Source: Adiantum capillus-veneris
Taxonomy: Eukaryota; Streptophyta; Polypodiopsida; Polypodiales; Pteridaceae
Reading direction: 5' to 3'
Assembly: GCA_014529385.2 (NCBI GenBank)
Contig: CM043946.1
Location: forward strand, 21,322,577 to 21,386,576
Length of the DNA: 64,000 nt
A model generated the notes under the pieces. It was given only the letters and a program-made list of their open reading frames with translations. It was not told where the DNA came from and made no database searches. The translations under genes were made by a program, and so were the position numbers. Shown piece by piece: positions 43,111 through 56,200 of this stretch. Every line of letters begins with the position of its first letter. Position 1 is the first letter of the stretch.

Positions 43111-44793
43111 TTACCAATAAACCAGTCCTTAGGCAGCCAAATTGGGATATTATTTTCCACGTACATGTAGATGCTTTGGGATTGGCAATGGGGGCAATAT
43201 TAGCTCAGCCAAATGGAAGAACAAGAAGAACAGACTATCCGGTTTATTTTGCTAGTCGTAGATTCAGTCAGGCTGAACAAGGCTATACGACTACTGAGAG
43301 AGAAGCCCTTGGAATGGTTTCCAACGCTACAAAGTTCAGGCATTACCTGTTGCGGAAGTTGTTTCATTTTTATGTGGACCATCAAGCTCTTCTGTTTCTG
43401 ATTAATAAAGTCATTATTCAAGGCAGGCTGATAAGATGGATGATGTTCCTTATGGAATTTGAATTCAGAATTTTCCATAAGCCTGGCCGAAACCATTGTG
43501 GACCTGATTTTCTTTCAAGAAGTACGGAAAGATATTCAGAATCACCCTTGAGAGATGAACTAGTGGATGCTAATTTATTTCAGCTAGAGGCAGAAGAATC
43601 AGTGGATCCTGAATGGTATGATATTTATCAATTTCTTTTCCAAGGTGCCTTTTCAGAGGATTGGAAGCAAAATCAGAAGAAAGCTCTGATCATAAAAAGC
43701 CTAAAATTTATTATCATAGGAGGATTACTTTATCGACTGGGTATTGATGGTATACTTCGACAATGTGTCCCTATGGAAGGAAGAATGCAAGTAATTTCAG
43801 AAGCGCATAATGGTGAATCTAGTGGACAATTTTTCAACGAAGTAACCTATAAGAAGATTCTGCAAGCTCGTATGTGGTGGCAAACACTTATTGCTGATGT
43901 CAGAAGTTTTTGTAAAACTTGTGACATATGCCAAAGAATCGGTCGACCAATAGCTACAGATATGACTCCCTTGATGCCAGTACAACCACTGGGAGTATTC
44001 ATGAAATGGGGACTAGATTTTATGGGACCTTTTAAGAAGGTTACTTCCAGCAATAACAAGTACATAGTAATGGCTACTTGTTATGTAACCAAGTCGGTTG
44101 AAGCTAAGGCTCTTCCTAAAAACACAACCAAGTCAACTGCAAGGTTTTTATTTGAGAATATTGTATGCTGATATGGATGTTCAGTAGAGATTGTGACCGA
44201 TCAAGGAGCACATTTTATCAATGACACTATGGATATGCTTTCAATCAAGCATCGGAAATCTACTCTTACTATCCCAGATGCAATGGACAGGTTGAAAGCA
44301 GCAACAAGACAATAAAGACTATTCTCACTAAGGTGGTGCAAATGAAACCAAACAAGTGGGATTTGAAACTTCAGGCTGCTCTATGGGCTTAGAGGACAGC
44401 TTATAAGGTAACTACTGGAATGACACAATTCAGAATGGTGTATGGCACTGAAGCTGTGGTTATTATGGAGTTTGTGATCCCCAGTCTGAGAATGGATGTG
44501 AAGTATGGCTTAGACTTCAACCATAATCTTTAAAAACAGCTAGATGAACTGATGCAATTAGATGAGCTCAAGCAAAGGGCTATGTTGGAATAAGAAATTG
44601 TTCAACAACGAAGGAAGATGGCATGATTGCCGAATTAAAGTTCAAGAATTCTAGAAAGGAGACTTAGTGCTTCTATATCAGTCTAGACTGGGTCCAAAGA
44701 AGCCGAACCTAAAGATTTCTTGGGTAGGACCATTTGAGGTAGACTGGGTCTTCTCCAATGGCACAGTCAGACTGAAAGATTTATCTGGATTTT
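43111..44793 (+). pseudogene. Gyp-3 RNase H and integrase
   Basis: One frame (43176-44171): GLAMGAILAQPNG, YTTTEREALGMV and FYVDHQALLFLINK (RNase H), then the tether and integrase EAHNGESSGQFFNEVTYKKI with CKTCDICQRIG. Gln replaces the second zinc-binding His, so the finger is damaged. MKWGLDFMGP and VTDQGAHFIND give catalytic Asp 1 and 2, and a shifted frame holds NGQVESSNK with Glu. GPFEVDWVFSNGTVRLKDL is the C-terminal domain, cut at 44793 by LARD; it resumes at 52613 (LPGVYNGAKIKLYY). Confidence 0.88.
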
Positions 44794-45579
44794 TGTTGGG
44801 GGGTTGTCGCATAGCTCAATCCACCGACATAATGTCAAACCAATGGATCGATAACCCGGCTAGTGCATGAAGGCATGGAATCACTAGAAGTGCAAGAGGA
44901 TCCTAATCAAGAGAGTTAAGAAGAAGAGAAAGCTATGAAGAAGGCTAATCACTCAATGCCTACTCTTTAATCTTCTTTAATCTCAACAATCAAGAGGATA
45001 ATGGGTGCACACTCTCATCAATCACACACACACATCAATCAAAAGCTCAATGAGCTCACAAATAATGTAAAAGTGAAGATAAATGAGAGAGGGAAACACT
45101 AATTAGAGACTAATCAATGCTTAACTACACACCATAAACACAATTGACAAAGAGAAAGAAGAACAAGATCACTTAGCTTTCCATTGCATGCCATATAAAG
45201 TGGGTGAGCACAAAAGGAAGCTCCAACTCCAAACATCTTCACCTCTATCTTCTCTACAAGCTTTCCATGAAAGCTTAACTCACATGAGGATCCCTAAAAA
45301 ATGACCTAACTTTCACTTTTATACCTAGGGCATAGAAAACATGTCTGGCCGCCCGTGAGATGCATAGAATTGTGTGCATCTCTATAGCTCCTAGGCATCA
45401 TGGTAACATCAAGTATACAAGCTAGAACTCATGTAGAGCCCGTAAATATGTCAAAAGTACATATACAAAAGGATGTGTCTGTCAAAAAATGAAGCAACGT
45501 ATGCTAATACATCATAAGCATATGCTAAAAATAGCATAGTTGAAGGTCATCTGCTACTTTGTATTTGCGCTGCCAAACA
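44794..45579 (-). repeat. LARD 3' LTR
   Basis: Plus strand TGTTGGGGGGTTG to GCCAAACA, 786 bp, matching 51829-52612. Confidence 0.92.
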
Positions 45580-45595
45580 CTGCCCCCCTCCTAAG
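45580..45595 (-). promoter_or_regulatory. LARD polypurine tract
   Basis: Minus sense AGGAGGGGGGCAG ends directly at the 3' LTR. 45596-46097 after it shows no gene. Confidence 0.7.
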
Positions 45596-46097
45596 CTTTG
45601 TCGTCCCTTACAAAGCCATGTCGTGGTAGATGCTATGAGAAGAATGGACCTGAAAAAGAAAAAGGCAATGAGGTAGCACGCTGAATAATATGGCGATAAA
45701 GCATAAAGAAAAGGAAAATCATGTATGTGGTAATGAATGAATACAAATAATTATGGAATGCTACACTGCCATTAAGGACAAATAAATTGCACTTGCTGAA
45801 ATTAATTAATCAAAATTTTTGGGCTTATGGATGAGTCTATCAATTAGTTAACTACAACTAAAGGTTAAAACAATTACTCTAGTACTAGGTAAGTTAGAAA
45901 GATTATCTAAATTTAAGATTCCCTATTTATGTTTTTTAGCTTTGATTAGCTTACTAACTCCCACAACTCCGAACAAAAGCTTGATTTTTTTACTTGAAGC
46001 TCAATGGAAGTCTTTTTCATGTCTTTTTTTCTTCTTTTCATTTTTCTTTTGTTTTTCTTTTCTTGTTTTTTTTTCCTTTTTAAAACATGTGTTTTTA

Positions 46098-46192
46098 TTT
46101 TGTATGCCTGGGGCTTTTTGCTTCTCAAAGAAAAGCGCCCACACTGGGAACCTCTAGGACTCTAATACCATGAAGCTGGGATTTCTCTTCCA
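46098..46192 (-). other. conserved non-coding module shared with element E
   Basis: Matches 12247-12370; in minus sense it carries TGGTATTAGAGTCC followed by TAGAGGTTCCCAGTGTGGGC. It is located about 519 bp inside the 3' LTR, as in E. No ORF. Confidence 0.65.
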
Positions 46193-46836
46193 AATTTTGC
46201 TTCCATTTCCTTTGTATTCTCACTAGTGGTTGTTGTTGTTTGAGTGAGCAAGCCTCTCTATGCTTAAAACACTCCTAAGGTCTCAAACACTCAAATAATA
46301 TTTTCAACTAAAACTAGTGGTCAAGTGAATTGGTTAACCTAAATTCATAGTCTCCTAACATCAAGGCTCATCAATAAGATTAAACTTAAGGTCAATTAAC
46401 TAAAGCAAAGACAAGTTTATACATCTTTAATGGCAGATAACAAAACATATCTAAATGCACTCGATCAAACCATGGAATACAACAATCAGCAAACATAAAT
46501 TGCCACAAACATAAATCTCCACAAACATAAATCATGGAAAGTAGTACACCTGGAGATATGTGCTGCATATCCTCAATAGCCAAGGAAGAAAACTTGTGAA
46601 GCTGGAACTCGAGATGTCCATGCTGTGTGAAAGCTAAAGTCCATCTATGTTGCAAAATCATAAACAAAACACTACCACCTAGAAAGGTGTGTCAGCATAG
46701 AAGTGGAAGTTTTATTACCTAAACACAAATAAAAATAAATCCTAAACTAAGGTCTCAAACCTGGATGTCTAGAGGGAAAAAACCGAAAGGGAAAAAAGTG
46801 CCTCTAGCATATGCGCATGTATCTAGTGCACCATAG

Positions 46837-49737
46837 TCAATCTGTACAAGTCAAGGGTCTGGTGCAACTAGGAGGGATAAGAGAACTCTCTCCAAACAAT
46901 AAAACCTGTAGTCTCGTAGCTCTCTCTATAATGGTCATCAACTGGCTAGCACCTAGCTCCATGTCAATGGTAGAATCTATAGCACAACTAATGGATCTAG
47001 GGATAACATCAATCTGTGACTGTGTGGTCAATGAACTATGTGGCTCAAGATCATTGAATGGCTGACTCTTGCCAAGCTCTAAGTCAACAACATGGTCAAT
47101 GGAAACCTCAGACAAGCTATGACTAGTGTCAACCTATGATGTGATACGTGGTCGGCTCTTTGGTAGCCAAATCTTCAATCCCTTCAATCTCATGAGGAGG
47201 TCATTGGGAGATTTCTTCACATGTGAATGTAAAGATCTCTCTCTCCGACACAGTCTCTGTGGTCGTGGCCTCTCTAGAAATGATCTCTGAGATTGTCTAG
47301 AAGGTCTAGAAATCTCTCTCAAGTCTCTCGTAACCAAATGTGATCGTGAATGCTCACTATGTGCTACAACTCTCAATCTGGGAACCAAAATCTGTCTATG
47401 TCCCTCATAATAACCCTATGCCTCTAGTGATTGTCTAGATGTGAGCCAACCATGTGATAATCCATCATGTGTAATCCAGCTCTCTATCCACACATAAGTG
47501 TCATCACTAGGCAATGGTCTCATCGATATGTCTCTCCGTGGAACATATACTCGTCGAGTCCTATAGGAAGCTCTGGGTGTAGATCTATATATCTGATGTG
47601 GAAAGGGTAACTCCTTGGTAGCACTAATCTGAACTCTATCTAGAGAAGGCTCTAATGCTCGCTCAGAATCAGACAATCCTTGTGGTCTCCAATAGAATCT
47701 CGCAGGTGCTTGTCTATCCTCATGATGTAAATGTCTAGAGGTCATACTAGTCTGTGTAGGCTCAATTATATGTGGTGTGACCTTTATATGTGTGGTATCT
47801 GTGTGGTGGTCTAGAGGAACCTCATGTGTTAATGTCTCTACAATCGTATCTGCTCTCTCTATGATCGAGGAATGAGATCGTGTCTCTACAAGAATAGAGG
47901 GCTCTATGGAAACATCTATGTGATGTGGGTGCTATGTAGGTGAATCAGTCACTACTGTGTCACTCTGATGCACATCATGATGATGAGCAACACATGTCAG
48001 CTCTATGTCAGTGGTCTCATGCTGATCTAATCTATGAAGCTCACTCTGTGGTAGGCTAAGCTCAAGAGCTCCATCTAGGGGTGGCATAGTCCTAGTAATC
48101 TCTCGTAGAGGATCACAATCACTCATGGGTGTAGGAGGTGATCTATGACCAGAGTGGTGGGCTAAAGCTATAGTAGGTAGTCTAGTGCTACAATGTGCTC
48201 GATCGATCAATGATCTAGGTGTGTATCTCACTCCAATAGTTAGCACATAGATGGCATGATCAATGCCTCTATATACACGTTCTTGAGGATCTCGATCAAA
48301 CGAAAACATGGCAGTCACTCTCTGACATAACTCACTAGATGTGCTAGACTCTCGTGTGTATCGATGTCTAGAGTCGTCAACATATGTCTTTGTCTACTCA
48401 AGTCTATACAAATCTACCAATGTGGGATGAGTATGCGTATCTAGGGACTTGTCATATGATAAAGGCTCTATGGTCTGTAAGTCAAACTCAAACATCGGTA
48501 ACTACATCGCATCATACTCGTCTCTAAAAGATCTTGGCATGCCTGGGTTAGGCATAACTCGTACTAGCTGATGTGTGGGAGGATCCTGAACAAAGCGCTT
48601 CAGTTTCTGAAAGAAACTCGATCGGCTCATATCATGAAATATGCATAATCCCATCCTCTCACCACACAAGACTAGCATAGGTCTATCAGTCTGCAGAGTA
48701 GTGTCTAACTCGTGTAGCTCATCTCTCATTGTAGGACTCGTGTCACTCGTCGAAACTATAGCCCCGTGTGCCATAACTCTCTCATGGTCATGTGATCCTG
48801 AAACATCAATATGGCTCAATGTTGTGGTCGTAACAGCCTCTCTAGGTAAATGCATGGTATGCTCCGTCACCAAAGGCTGTGGATGCTCTCTCATGGGTCC
48901 GCAATGTAATCGTCTCATAGTCAATGGCTCTATGTGTGGTGCACTCACGACGGGTGCTCTCATCTCGGTGACTCGTGGTGGCTCTGATTTCATCGTGCCG
49001 AATCTAGCTCTGTGCGGTGTCTGTGAGGACTCTGATGTCAATCTCGTCTCGATCTCTATGCGTGGCTCTCTCAATAACTGCTCTCGAGACTCATCAATCT
49101 CCAGTGTCAATCTAGATTTATGGTCATTGATAGAGTCCTGTGGACCAATAGGTCTAGGTGGAAATCCTGGAGGTGGTCTAATGGGTGATCTCGCTGTGTA
49201 TGTGGACTCAAGCTCAATGTCGGCACTAGATGTAGGTGATCTAGGGCTAGGGATAAGTCAATAAGGCAGGCCAAAAATCATCGTGTAGGTACTATAATCA
49301 TCAAGGCCATAATAGGTCCTACTACCCATGGATCTACCAAAATCTACCTGAGGCTCTGGTACAGGCATCTGTGACTCTCTCAAATACATGTGTGCATCAT
49401 CATCAACATACAAAAAACTATCATGCATACGCTGTAACTGGACTGTCACTGGATGGTATCGTGTGTCTGTAACATCCTCTAGGGATGGTACTGGGATCTC
49501 ATGTCTAGAATGGATATCTTGTACTTGATAGAGTATATCTAAGAAATCTATGAGATGATCAGACCTCGTGGGGTGGGCTCTGGCTCTAGCTGACTGAAGC
49601 ATGAGTAGAGTGATCATGAGGATGAAGCCTCACAAAATAGCGATCGGTAGATCGATCTCTATAACATAATTGTCCTCGTACTCTCCTACTAACCATAGCA
49701 ACACCAAATCGGAACCTCTCATGGCCATGGTCGTCAT
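46837..49737 (-). pseudogene. LARD single long ORF of unknown function
   Basis: From an ATG at 49737 (MTTMAMRGSDLVLLWLVGEY) one frame stays open for about 967 codons, interrupted only by TGA (49630, 49258), TAG (48502, 48394, 47932, 47416, 47134) and a final TGA (46837). There is no frameshift and no TAA. The product is rich in Arg, Ser, His, Asp and Pro, with PIRPPPGFPPRPIGP, repeated SPRSPTSS-like stretches and an Arg-rich block near 47220-47340. I recognise no domain, zinc knuckle, protease or polymerase motif. By position it could be a gag-like structural protein or a captured host sequence. Uninterrupted frame maintenance argues that it was translated until recently. Confidence 0.6.
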
Positions 49738-50467
49738 CAATCTGGAGAGTGCAAATACTCAATGATCATGTGGAAGCTCACTAAGACTGATCTAGATCTC
49801 TCAAGGAATAGCAAGCAATATAATAAGTGTATGGCAAGATCGTGATGTGAATGGTGTGATCAAATGAAACTGTCACACGGGTGACCTATAGTCAATCATG
49901 CATGATAATAGTGGCTCATAAATCACATCACAATGATGTCAAATGTGTCGAGAGTCCACTAAATCCTACAGTGTGCTATGTCAAACAAGTAAGCGAATCG
50001 AGCAAACGACTCTCTGGACGTATGTACTCTCGGTGTCTAGTCGTGCATAAATGCGCAAGTGAACGAGGTATATAAGAGAAAGTACAAGAGAGGGATCCTT
50101 GTAATGCAGGGTCCAAAAGAGGCCGACTAGATGTGCACATGCATGGGACGCCTACAAAAAAAGAGAACCAAAAAAAGTTTTTTTTAATAAATTAATATTA
50201 TTTTTAAAAAAAATAAAAAATTTTGGGGTTTTTTTTTAAATTCAGACTCCCATGCACACACTCTTTTTATTATCTTTGTTGACTTTGTTTCTCTTTCTCT
50301 CACCTAGATTCTTTTCTCGCATGCCTTGTCTTTTGTTGACTTTACTCCCTTTCCACACACCTAAAAACAAGCATGCACATGTGCTTGACCCCCTACCCCC
50401 TTTGTTTGCTTGTGCACTACACTTTACATACACCCAAATTGAGGATGGTACACACCCCTCTTAAATG
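49738..50467 (-). other. LARD interior, no gene
   Basis: Non-coding; an A/T-rich homopolymer region lies at about 50170-50240. Nothing else recognised. Confidence 0.4.
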
Positions 50468-50632
50468 ATGCACACACCTAAATCAAGCAATGCCCGCACA
50501 CACCTAAATCAAGTAAGTGCACACACACACCCAATTTAAGTAAATGCACACACACACCTAAATCAAGTAAGTGCACACACACACCCAATTTAAGTAAATG
50601 CACACACACCTAATTTAAGTAAATGCACACTG
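50468..50632. repeat. minisatellite with CA-rich unit of about 28 bp
   Basis: Several units alternating cacacacacacc with taaatcaagtaagtg or aatttaagtaaatg. It lies in the LARD leader. 50633-51810 around it is AT-rich with scattered aatcaa and cacaca motifs and no gene. Confidence 0.8.
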
Positions 50633-51810
50633 TTTTAAGAAGTGAGACGTGTGCGCATGCAAAGCTAAAAATAGGTCGTGAAGTGTGTACGCTCTCAATT
50701 TGGTGAAGATTTTTTTGCAATTAACACTTCGAAATCACACCCAAAATCAATTTTTTATGCATTTTGCATCCAAATTAGGTCGATTTTTGCTTCTCTTTTT
50801 GCTTAATTTTGACTAAAAATTAACATAATTAGCAATAGAATTAAGCAAATTAAGCATATACAATTGATCATCACACTTTGAACTTTGCAATTCATCCAAT
50901 TTCACATCAATTTGCAATCAATTACAAGCCCAATTAAGTGTACACACACAAGCATAATCAAGCACTAATCGTTAATCAATGCACACACAATCCAGCAAAA
51001 ATTGGGCAGCATTTTGACGCAATTTTAGCAATGAAAAAAATGATCCATAATCATCATAACAACATCTAGTAATCCAATGCTTTTAATGAACCCAATTGGC
51101 ACCACTTAAACCATAATTTGCACTAAAAAATGTGCACTTTGCCTACACATAGGCGCACTAATTGCACTTAGATTGCACTAATTTTTAATGAAATTTATCT
51201 TTAATCAAACTTGCAAATCAAATCAACAAATGAATGGGTTATTTCACTCACAATAACATAAGCATCGCGTCGATTTTCCACTTCAATTGATGCCTACACA
51301 CATGTGTGTGTACTAGCAACCGCTTAACCGCAATTCACCTACAATCAATCAAGCACAAAATCGCATGTGTAGCATCATTTTCAATCAAATTAAACACATA
51401 AGAATGATAATCACACTTCAAATCAATGATTTAGCTATGTGTAACACAAAAATCACGTGTGATTAGAGAGTAATTAGAGAGCCTAATTAGGAAGAAATCC
51501 CTAATTACACACTCACTCGATTTCACTCGATTTCACTCAAAAAAAAAATTGCAATTTCTTATCAAAAGAATGATTCTTAAGCCTCTAATTAGGCTTACAC
51601 ATATAAAGAACTTCAATTGTTAGCGGATTAGTAGAAAATTAGTGAAAAAAAGAGAGAAAAACATACAAATTAATCACAATTTCTTAACCAAATCTCACCA
51701 TCAAACCACAATTCACCATCATCAACACCTAAAACATAATCTAAACTACTCTAAAACATGATTAATGACTCTTCAACACACTAATGAGTCCTCTAGCTTA
51801 GGTAATCGAT

Positions 51811-51827
51811 CCCCGACAGCGACGCCA
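51811..51827 (-). promoter_or_regulatory. LARD primer-binding site, Athila/Tat type
   Basis: Minus sense TGGCGTCGCTGTCGGGG, one base inside the LTR, close to the tRNA-Asp-type PBS of Athila/Tat elements and to the PBS of element E. Confidence 0.8.
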
Positions 51828-51828
51828 A

Positions 51829-52612
51829 TGTTGGGGGGTTGTCGCATAGCTCAATCCACCGACATAATGTCAAACCAATGGATCGATAACCCGGCTAGTG
51901 CATGAAGGCATGGAATCACTAGAAGTGCAAGAGGATCCTAATCAAGAGAGTTAAGAAGAAGAGAAAGCTATGAAGAAGGCTAATCACTCAATGCCCACTC
52001 TTTAATCTTCTTTAATCTCAACAATCAAGAGGATAATGGGTGCACACTCTCATCAATCACTCATACACATCAATCAAAGCTCAATGAGCTCACAAATAAT
52101 GTAAAATTGAAGATAAATGAGAGAGGGAAACACTAATTAGAGACTAATCAATGCTTAACTACACACAATAAACACAATTGACAAAGAGAAAGAAGAACAA
52201 GATCACTTAGCTTTCCATTGCATGCCATAGAAAGTGGGTGAGCACAAGAGGAAGCCCAACTCCAAACATCTTCACCTCTATCTTCTCTACAAGCTTTCCA
52301 TGAAAGCTTAACTCACATGAGGATCCCTAAAAAATGACCTAACTTTCACTTTTATACCTAGGGCATAAAAAACATGCCCGGTCGCCCATGAGATGCATAG
52401 AATTGTGTGCATCTCTATAGCTCCTAGGCATCATGGTAACATCAAATATACAAGCTAGAACTCATGTAGAGCCCGTAAATATGTCAAAAGTACATATACA
52501 AAATGATGTGTCTGTCAAAAAATGAAGCAACATATGCTAATACATCATAAGCATATGCTAAAAATAGCATAGCTGAAGGTCATCTGCTACTTTGTGTTTG
52601 TGCTGCCAAACA
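51829..52612 (-). repeat. LARD 5' LTR
   Basis: Plus strand TGTTGGGGGGTTG to GCCAAACA, 784 bp, matching 44794-45579. Confidence 0.92.
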
Positions 52613-53081
52613 GTTGTTGTTGCCAGGAGTATATAATGGGGCAAAGATCAAGCTTTATTATTCAGAGTCCAGAGAAACTGGGCCAGAACAAGGTACTAAG
52701 GAACTCGAACTTGTTGATCAAGAGATACCAGAATCAAACATTTTTGGACTTTTTCATGTGCAACCAGTTCCAATTTCAGAATCAGTACCAAAAGAATCAG
52801 ATCAGACTGACCTTAGAATTAGTACCAGTATGGTCGAACTAGACTGGAAATTAGTCCGGTATCAGTGGGGACACACTTTCCAAATTTTAAGCGCTCAACA
52901 GTCAAATGGCACGCCAGTAGTAATTATTTCAAGGATGGGTCGCAGTCTTGTCCAATGCATGTCTGCCACGAAAATAGCGACGCACACAAGTTTAGGAACG
53001 GCGAGTGGTGGAGCTTTTATCGTGAGAACACATATAACAGTCAGGAGAGTTAGCATTTTTCCTCATAAATCCCCTGCGTGA
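52613..53081 (+). pseudogene. Gyp-3 integrase C-terminal remainder
   Basis: LLPGVYNGAKIKLYYSES continues the integrase C-terminal domain interrupted at 44793. An acidic, Gln/Glu-rich stretch follows. The frame ends at a TGA (53079). It precedes the extra ORF by about 120 bp. Confidence 0.65.
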
Positions 53082-53202
53082 CGCTTTCCTCCTATTAACC
53101 ATTTTCCATCGCCAAGCTCCGAGGTTTCTTCGCTACAGCCGCAAACCTCGACCTCTGAAGAGACAGTTGAATATCACCAAGCCTTGCCAGCGACACCAGG
53201 AA

Positions 53203-56200
53203 ATGGCTTTGACACGATCTTCTCCTTCGCCTGTTTCATCGTCATCATCTTCACACTGTATGGGTAGAAGGAAATGCTCAGAGAAGATGCAGGAGTCAGT
53301 TGAGGAAACCCAGGCCATAGTTGCTGCTGCAAAGGCAAGCCTTCCCATTATACCGTACAATAAAATCCAGCGTTATGTATTCACTGATCAAGCAATGAGC
53401 AGGTAAACAAGGCTTTGAAGTGAGAAGCCAATTTCTGAGCAGGTATGTTTGGAGGTAAAGAAGGCTTGGAGTGAGAAGCCAATTTCTTAGCCGAAGAACA
53501 TTGAGCTGTCCTCAGATGATGAAGAAACGGACAGTCAAACTATTTCAATAGACCTGAAAAGGAAAGCAACTACAGAACAGGCTGGCAGTTCAAAGAAGCC
53601 AAAGACTACACTAACAAAGAGCAATGAGTTTTTGAAGCAGCTAGAAAGCCAGGTAAAGACAGTAAATACTGAGAAAGTTGTAGTGAGCCAGACAGAGCAG
53701 TAATCTGCTCAGAAGACGGTGCCTAACCAGTCAGTAGCACAAAGTGCAGTTCCTACTGGTTCTAGAAAAGATCAGGCCAAGCTAGACACTTCTGAGAAGA
53801 TAGCAGACCAATCAGGGGGCAAAGGCAAGATCCAAATGGACAAGGGGAAAGGTCCAGCTTCCTCGACTCTACCAGGTGGAGTTCCTACTCAAATATTGAA
53901 AACATTCTGCAACTGGTAAAACAAGACAAGTTGCAGCAAATGCAAACTAAACAATTGAAAGGGCATCTTCTGCTTGGCAAAGCTGATTATGCAACTTTAC
54001 CCTACATGGCTCCAGTGATAATATATGAGCCTACTGATTCTGATCCAACCACAGTCAAAGATAGATGTTCAGTCCTCATACAGTCTTCGTGGAATACCAT
54101 TGTCAGTTGTATGGGAAAACTGATGGAGGCTGATGGATTAGAAAATGAAGTGAAAAAGCTCAAAACTGACTTGACGGAGGCACAAGATCAGATTGAAAAG
54201 CTCCAGAAAGCTCGGGAAGAGCAAACATACAGCACAGGGTAGTGGAAGCTCATTCAGAAAGGACTAATGAGTTACTAAACAAAAAGTTAGCTAAGGCTGA
54301 ATCTGAAATAATGATCATAAAAAATCAACAAAATGAAGCACTGAGAGCTACAGAGCGGGCTGAAACAATGCTCAGGATGAAGCGGGCGAAATTCAAAAAC
54401 TTGTTAATGCACCATACCGCTCTGAAGGCCTCTTTGACTAAAAGATACATCTATAATAGCTTGGCTGAAATTTTAAATCCATCTGACAATGTTGTTTTCA
54501 ATTTAGAGAATTTGAAGTCCTTGATGGAAAGTATGCAGAGTGATTTGGAGGACAAGGTGACTGAGTATAATAATGCTCTGATGAATCAAGCTATATTAGA
54601 TTATATTGAGTAGCAGACTTCTCCAGATGAGGAAGAAGAAGACCAGGAAGATGAAGCTGATCAGGAGGAGGATGATCAAGAAGCAGGGCATACAAATGAT
54701 GATGATGATGCCCCACCACCATCTCCACCTCCAAGACCTGGTACTGGTGGTACAGGGCCAACTGAAGAAGGCCATTCATAGCCAGACCAGCCACGCCAGA
54801 ATGAGGACCAGCTGGAAGAACAGAATGAAGGGCATCAGTCGGGTAACCAGCAGATTGAAGAGCAGCATCCGAGTCACACTGGGAATCAGCCAGCTGATCA
54901 GTCCCAGCTCAGCAGGGATGCTAAAGTGAAAATGAAAGTGCAGGATGAGGGACAAGTTGTTGATCATCAACATTCACTAAATTTCATTACCCTGAATAGG
55001 CAATTGAGACATCAACAGGCCTCCATAACCAGACAGTATCTGGAGGATGATGATCTCTTGTCTGATTTGGAAAGATTTCAAAGGCTATATGTTGGAGCCA
55101 GGGAAATGGTAGAACATTGGAAATCAGCAGCTTTCCATGATAAAGAAGCTTGTCGTTTACCTGCTCATCCTAGTACAATCCAGCTGCTGGAACGAGTTCC
55201 TGAATGGATACTCAATGCTAATGAGAGAGTGGCAAATCCGCACTTGCAAAGGTAGTATACTGCAGATTATCGCTCCCTTTCCATGGAACTAGAACTTCTG
55301 ATGGGTAACAAACCAACTTACCGATGTATGAAGGATGTTAGGGTACAACTCAAGGAAGTTTTGGTGCAAATGCAAACTGCCAGAGGTGTTTTGGATCAGA
55401 GATTCAAAGCCATTCTTGAGGACCAGACAACCACTAGCAAAGGACCTCAGACTAGAATGTTAGTTGGAGCACAGGCAACTACTCTCCGAACATTGTTCTC
55501 GCTAGTGACAATCGCCAGAAAGATGATGCAGCAAGAGAACCGGGATGTTCTCAATTTCTTAGAATTTGTGTCTGATTCTCCAGTTCTCTTGTATGTGGTT
55601 CCAGCAAGAGAAACAGAGCTTCCAAGATTCTTTCTAGCACTGTATCCTCAACATCCAGAACCAATTGATCGCCTTACATATTTCAAAATCACTGATGAGC
55701 TTCAGGATTGGTATGAGTGATCAACTGTGGAATGGAAGACTTGGCAGACGCTGTTCAATGACGCTCTCCAAATCAATGATATTCAGACACTGAAAGAGGA
55801 GATGCATAGGATCCAGCTGTGTATGGGCCAGTGGAAGATTCAAGTCAGAGGACTGACCAGGATTACTAATCAGTTGCTACAACTTACGATCGAATCTTCT
55901 AAATTGCCTAAAAAAGACATTATAGCAAAGTCGGGTCTGGCACCACAGTACATGGAGATGGCTGAAATTCTTTTCGAAGCTCGAGCCAAAACTAATCAGC
56001 CTCTTCCAGAAGGATGGATCCATACTACTTTGCATTGTCAAAAGCTGGCTAGAACCAGACTTAGCAAGGGCAGGCATACACTCTATGATCCTGACACCAA
56101 AACCTATCATTCCCTTACGCCTTATGAAGTAGAGATGACCACTGATCGGCGGGATCAACTTGAGCAGGAGGCCATTTACCAACTGATTCAGAAGGAGAAT

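Larger units (their letters stand above)
44794..52612 (-). mobile_element. LARD: large non-autonomous LTR retrotransposon
   Basis: Near-identical LTRs (44794-45579 and 51829-52612) surround 6.25 kb of interior without RT, RNase H or integrase. The Athila/Tat-type PBS beside the right LTR and the purine tract beside the left LTR show minus orientation. It lies inside the Gyp-3 integrase C-terminal region. The target duplication is unclear because the site contains ttgttgttg: the right flank begins gttgt, and the left flank may have contracted by slippage. By eye the LTRs differ by roughly 2-3 percent, making it one of the youngest elements here. Confidence 0.9.

Noticed and set aside
45946-46157. 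Phe-rich or Lys-rich frames near 46000
   Set aside because: They come from a T-rich tract in the non-coding part of LARD.
48641-49264. A 207-codon plus-strand frame opposite the LARD ORF
   Set aside because: It mirrors the minus-strand frame. The minus frame extends about 970 codons from an ATG in one phase and agrees with element orientation given by PBS and PPT.
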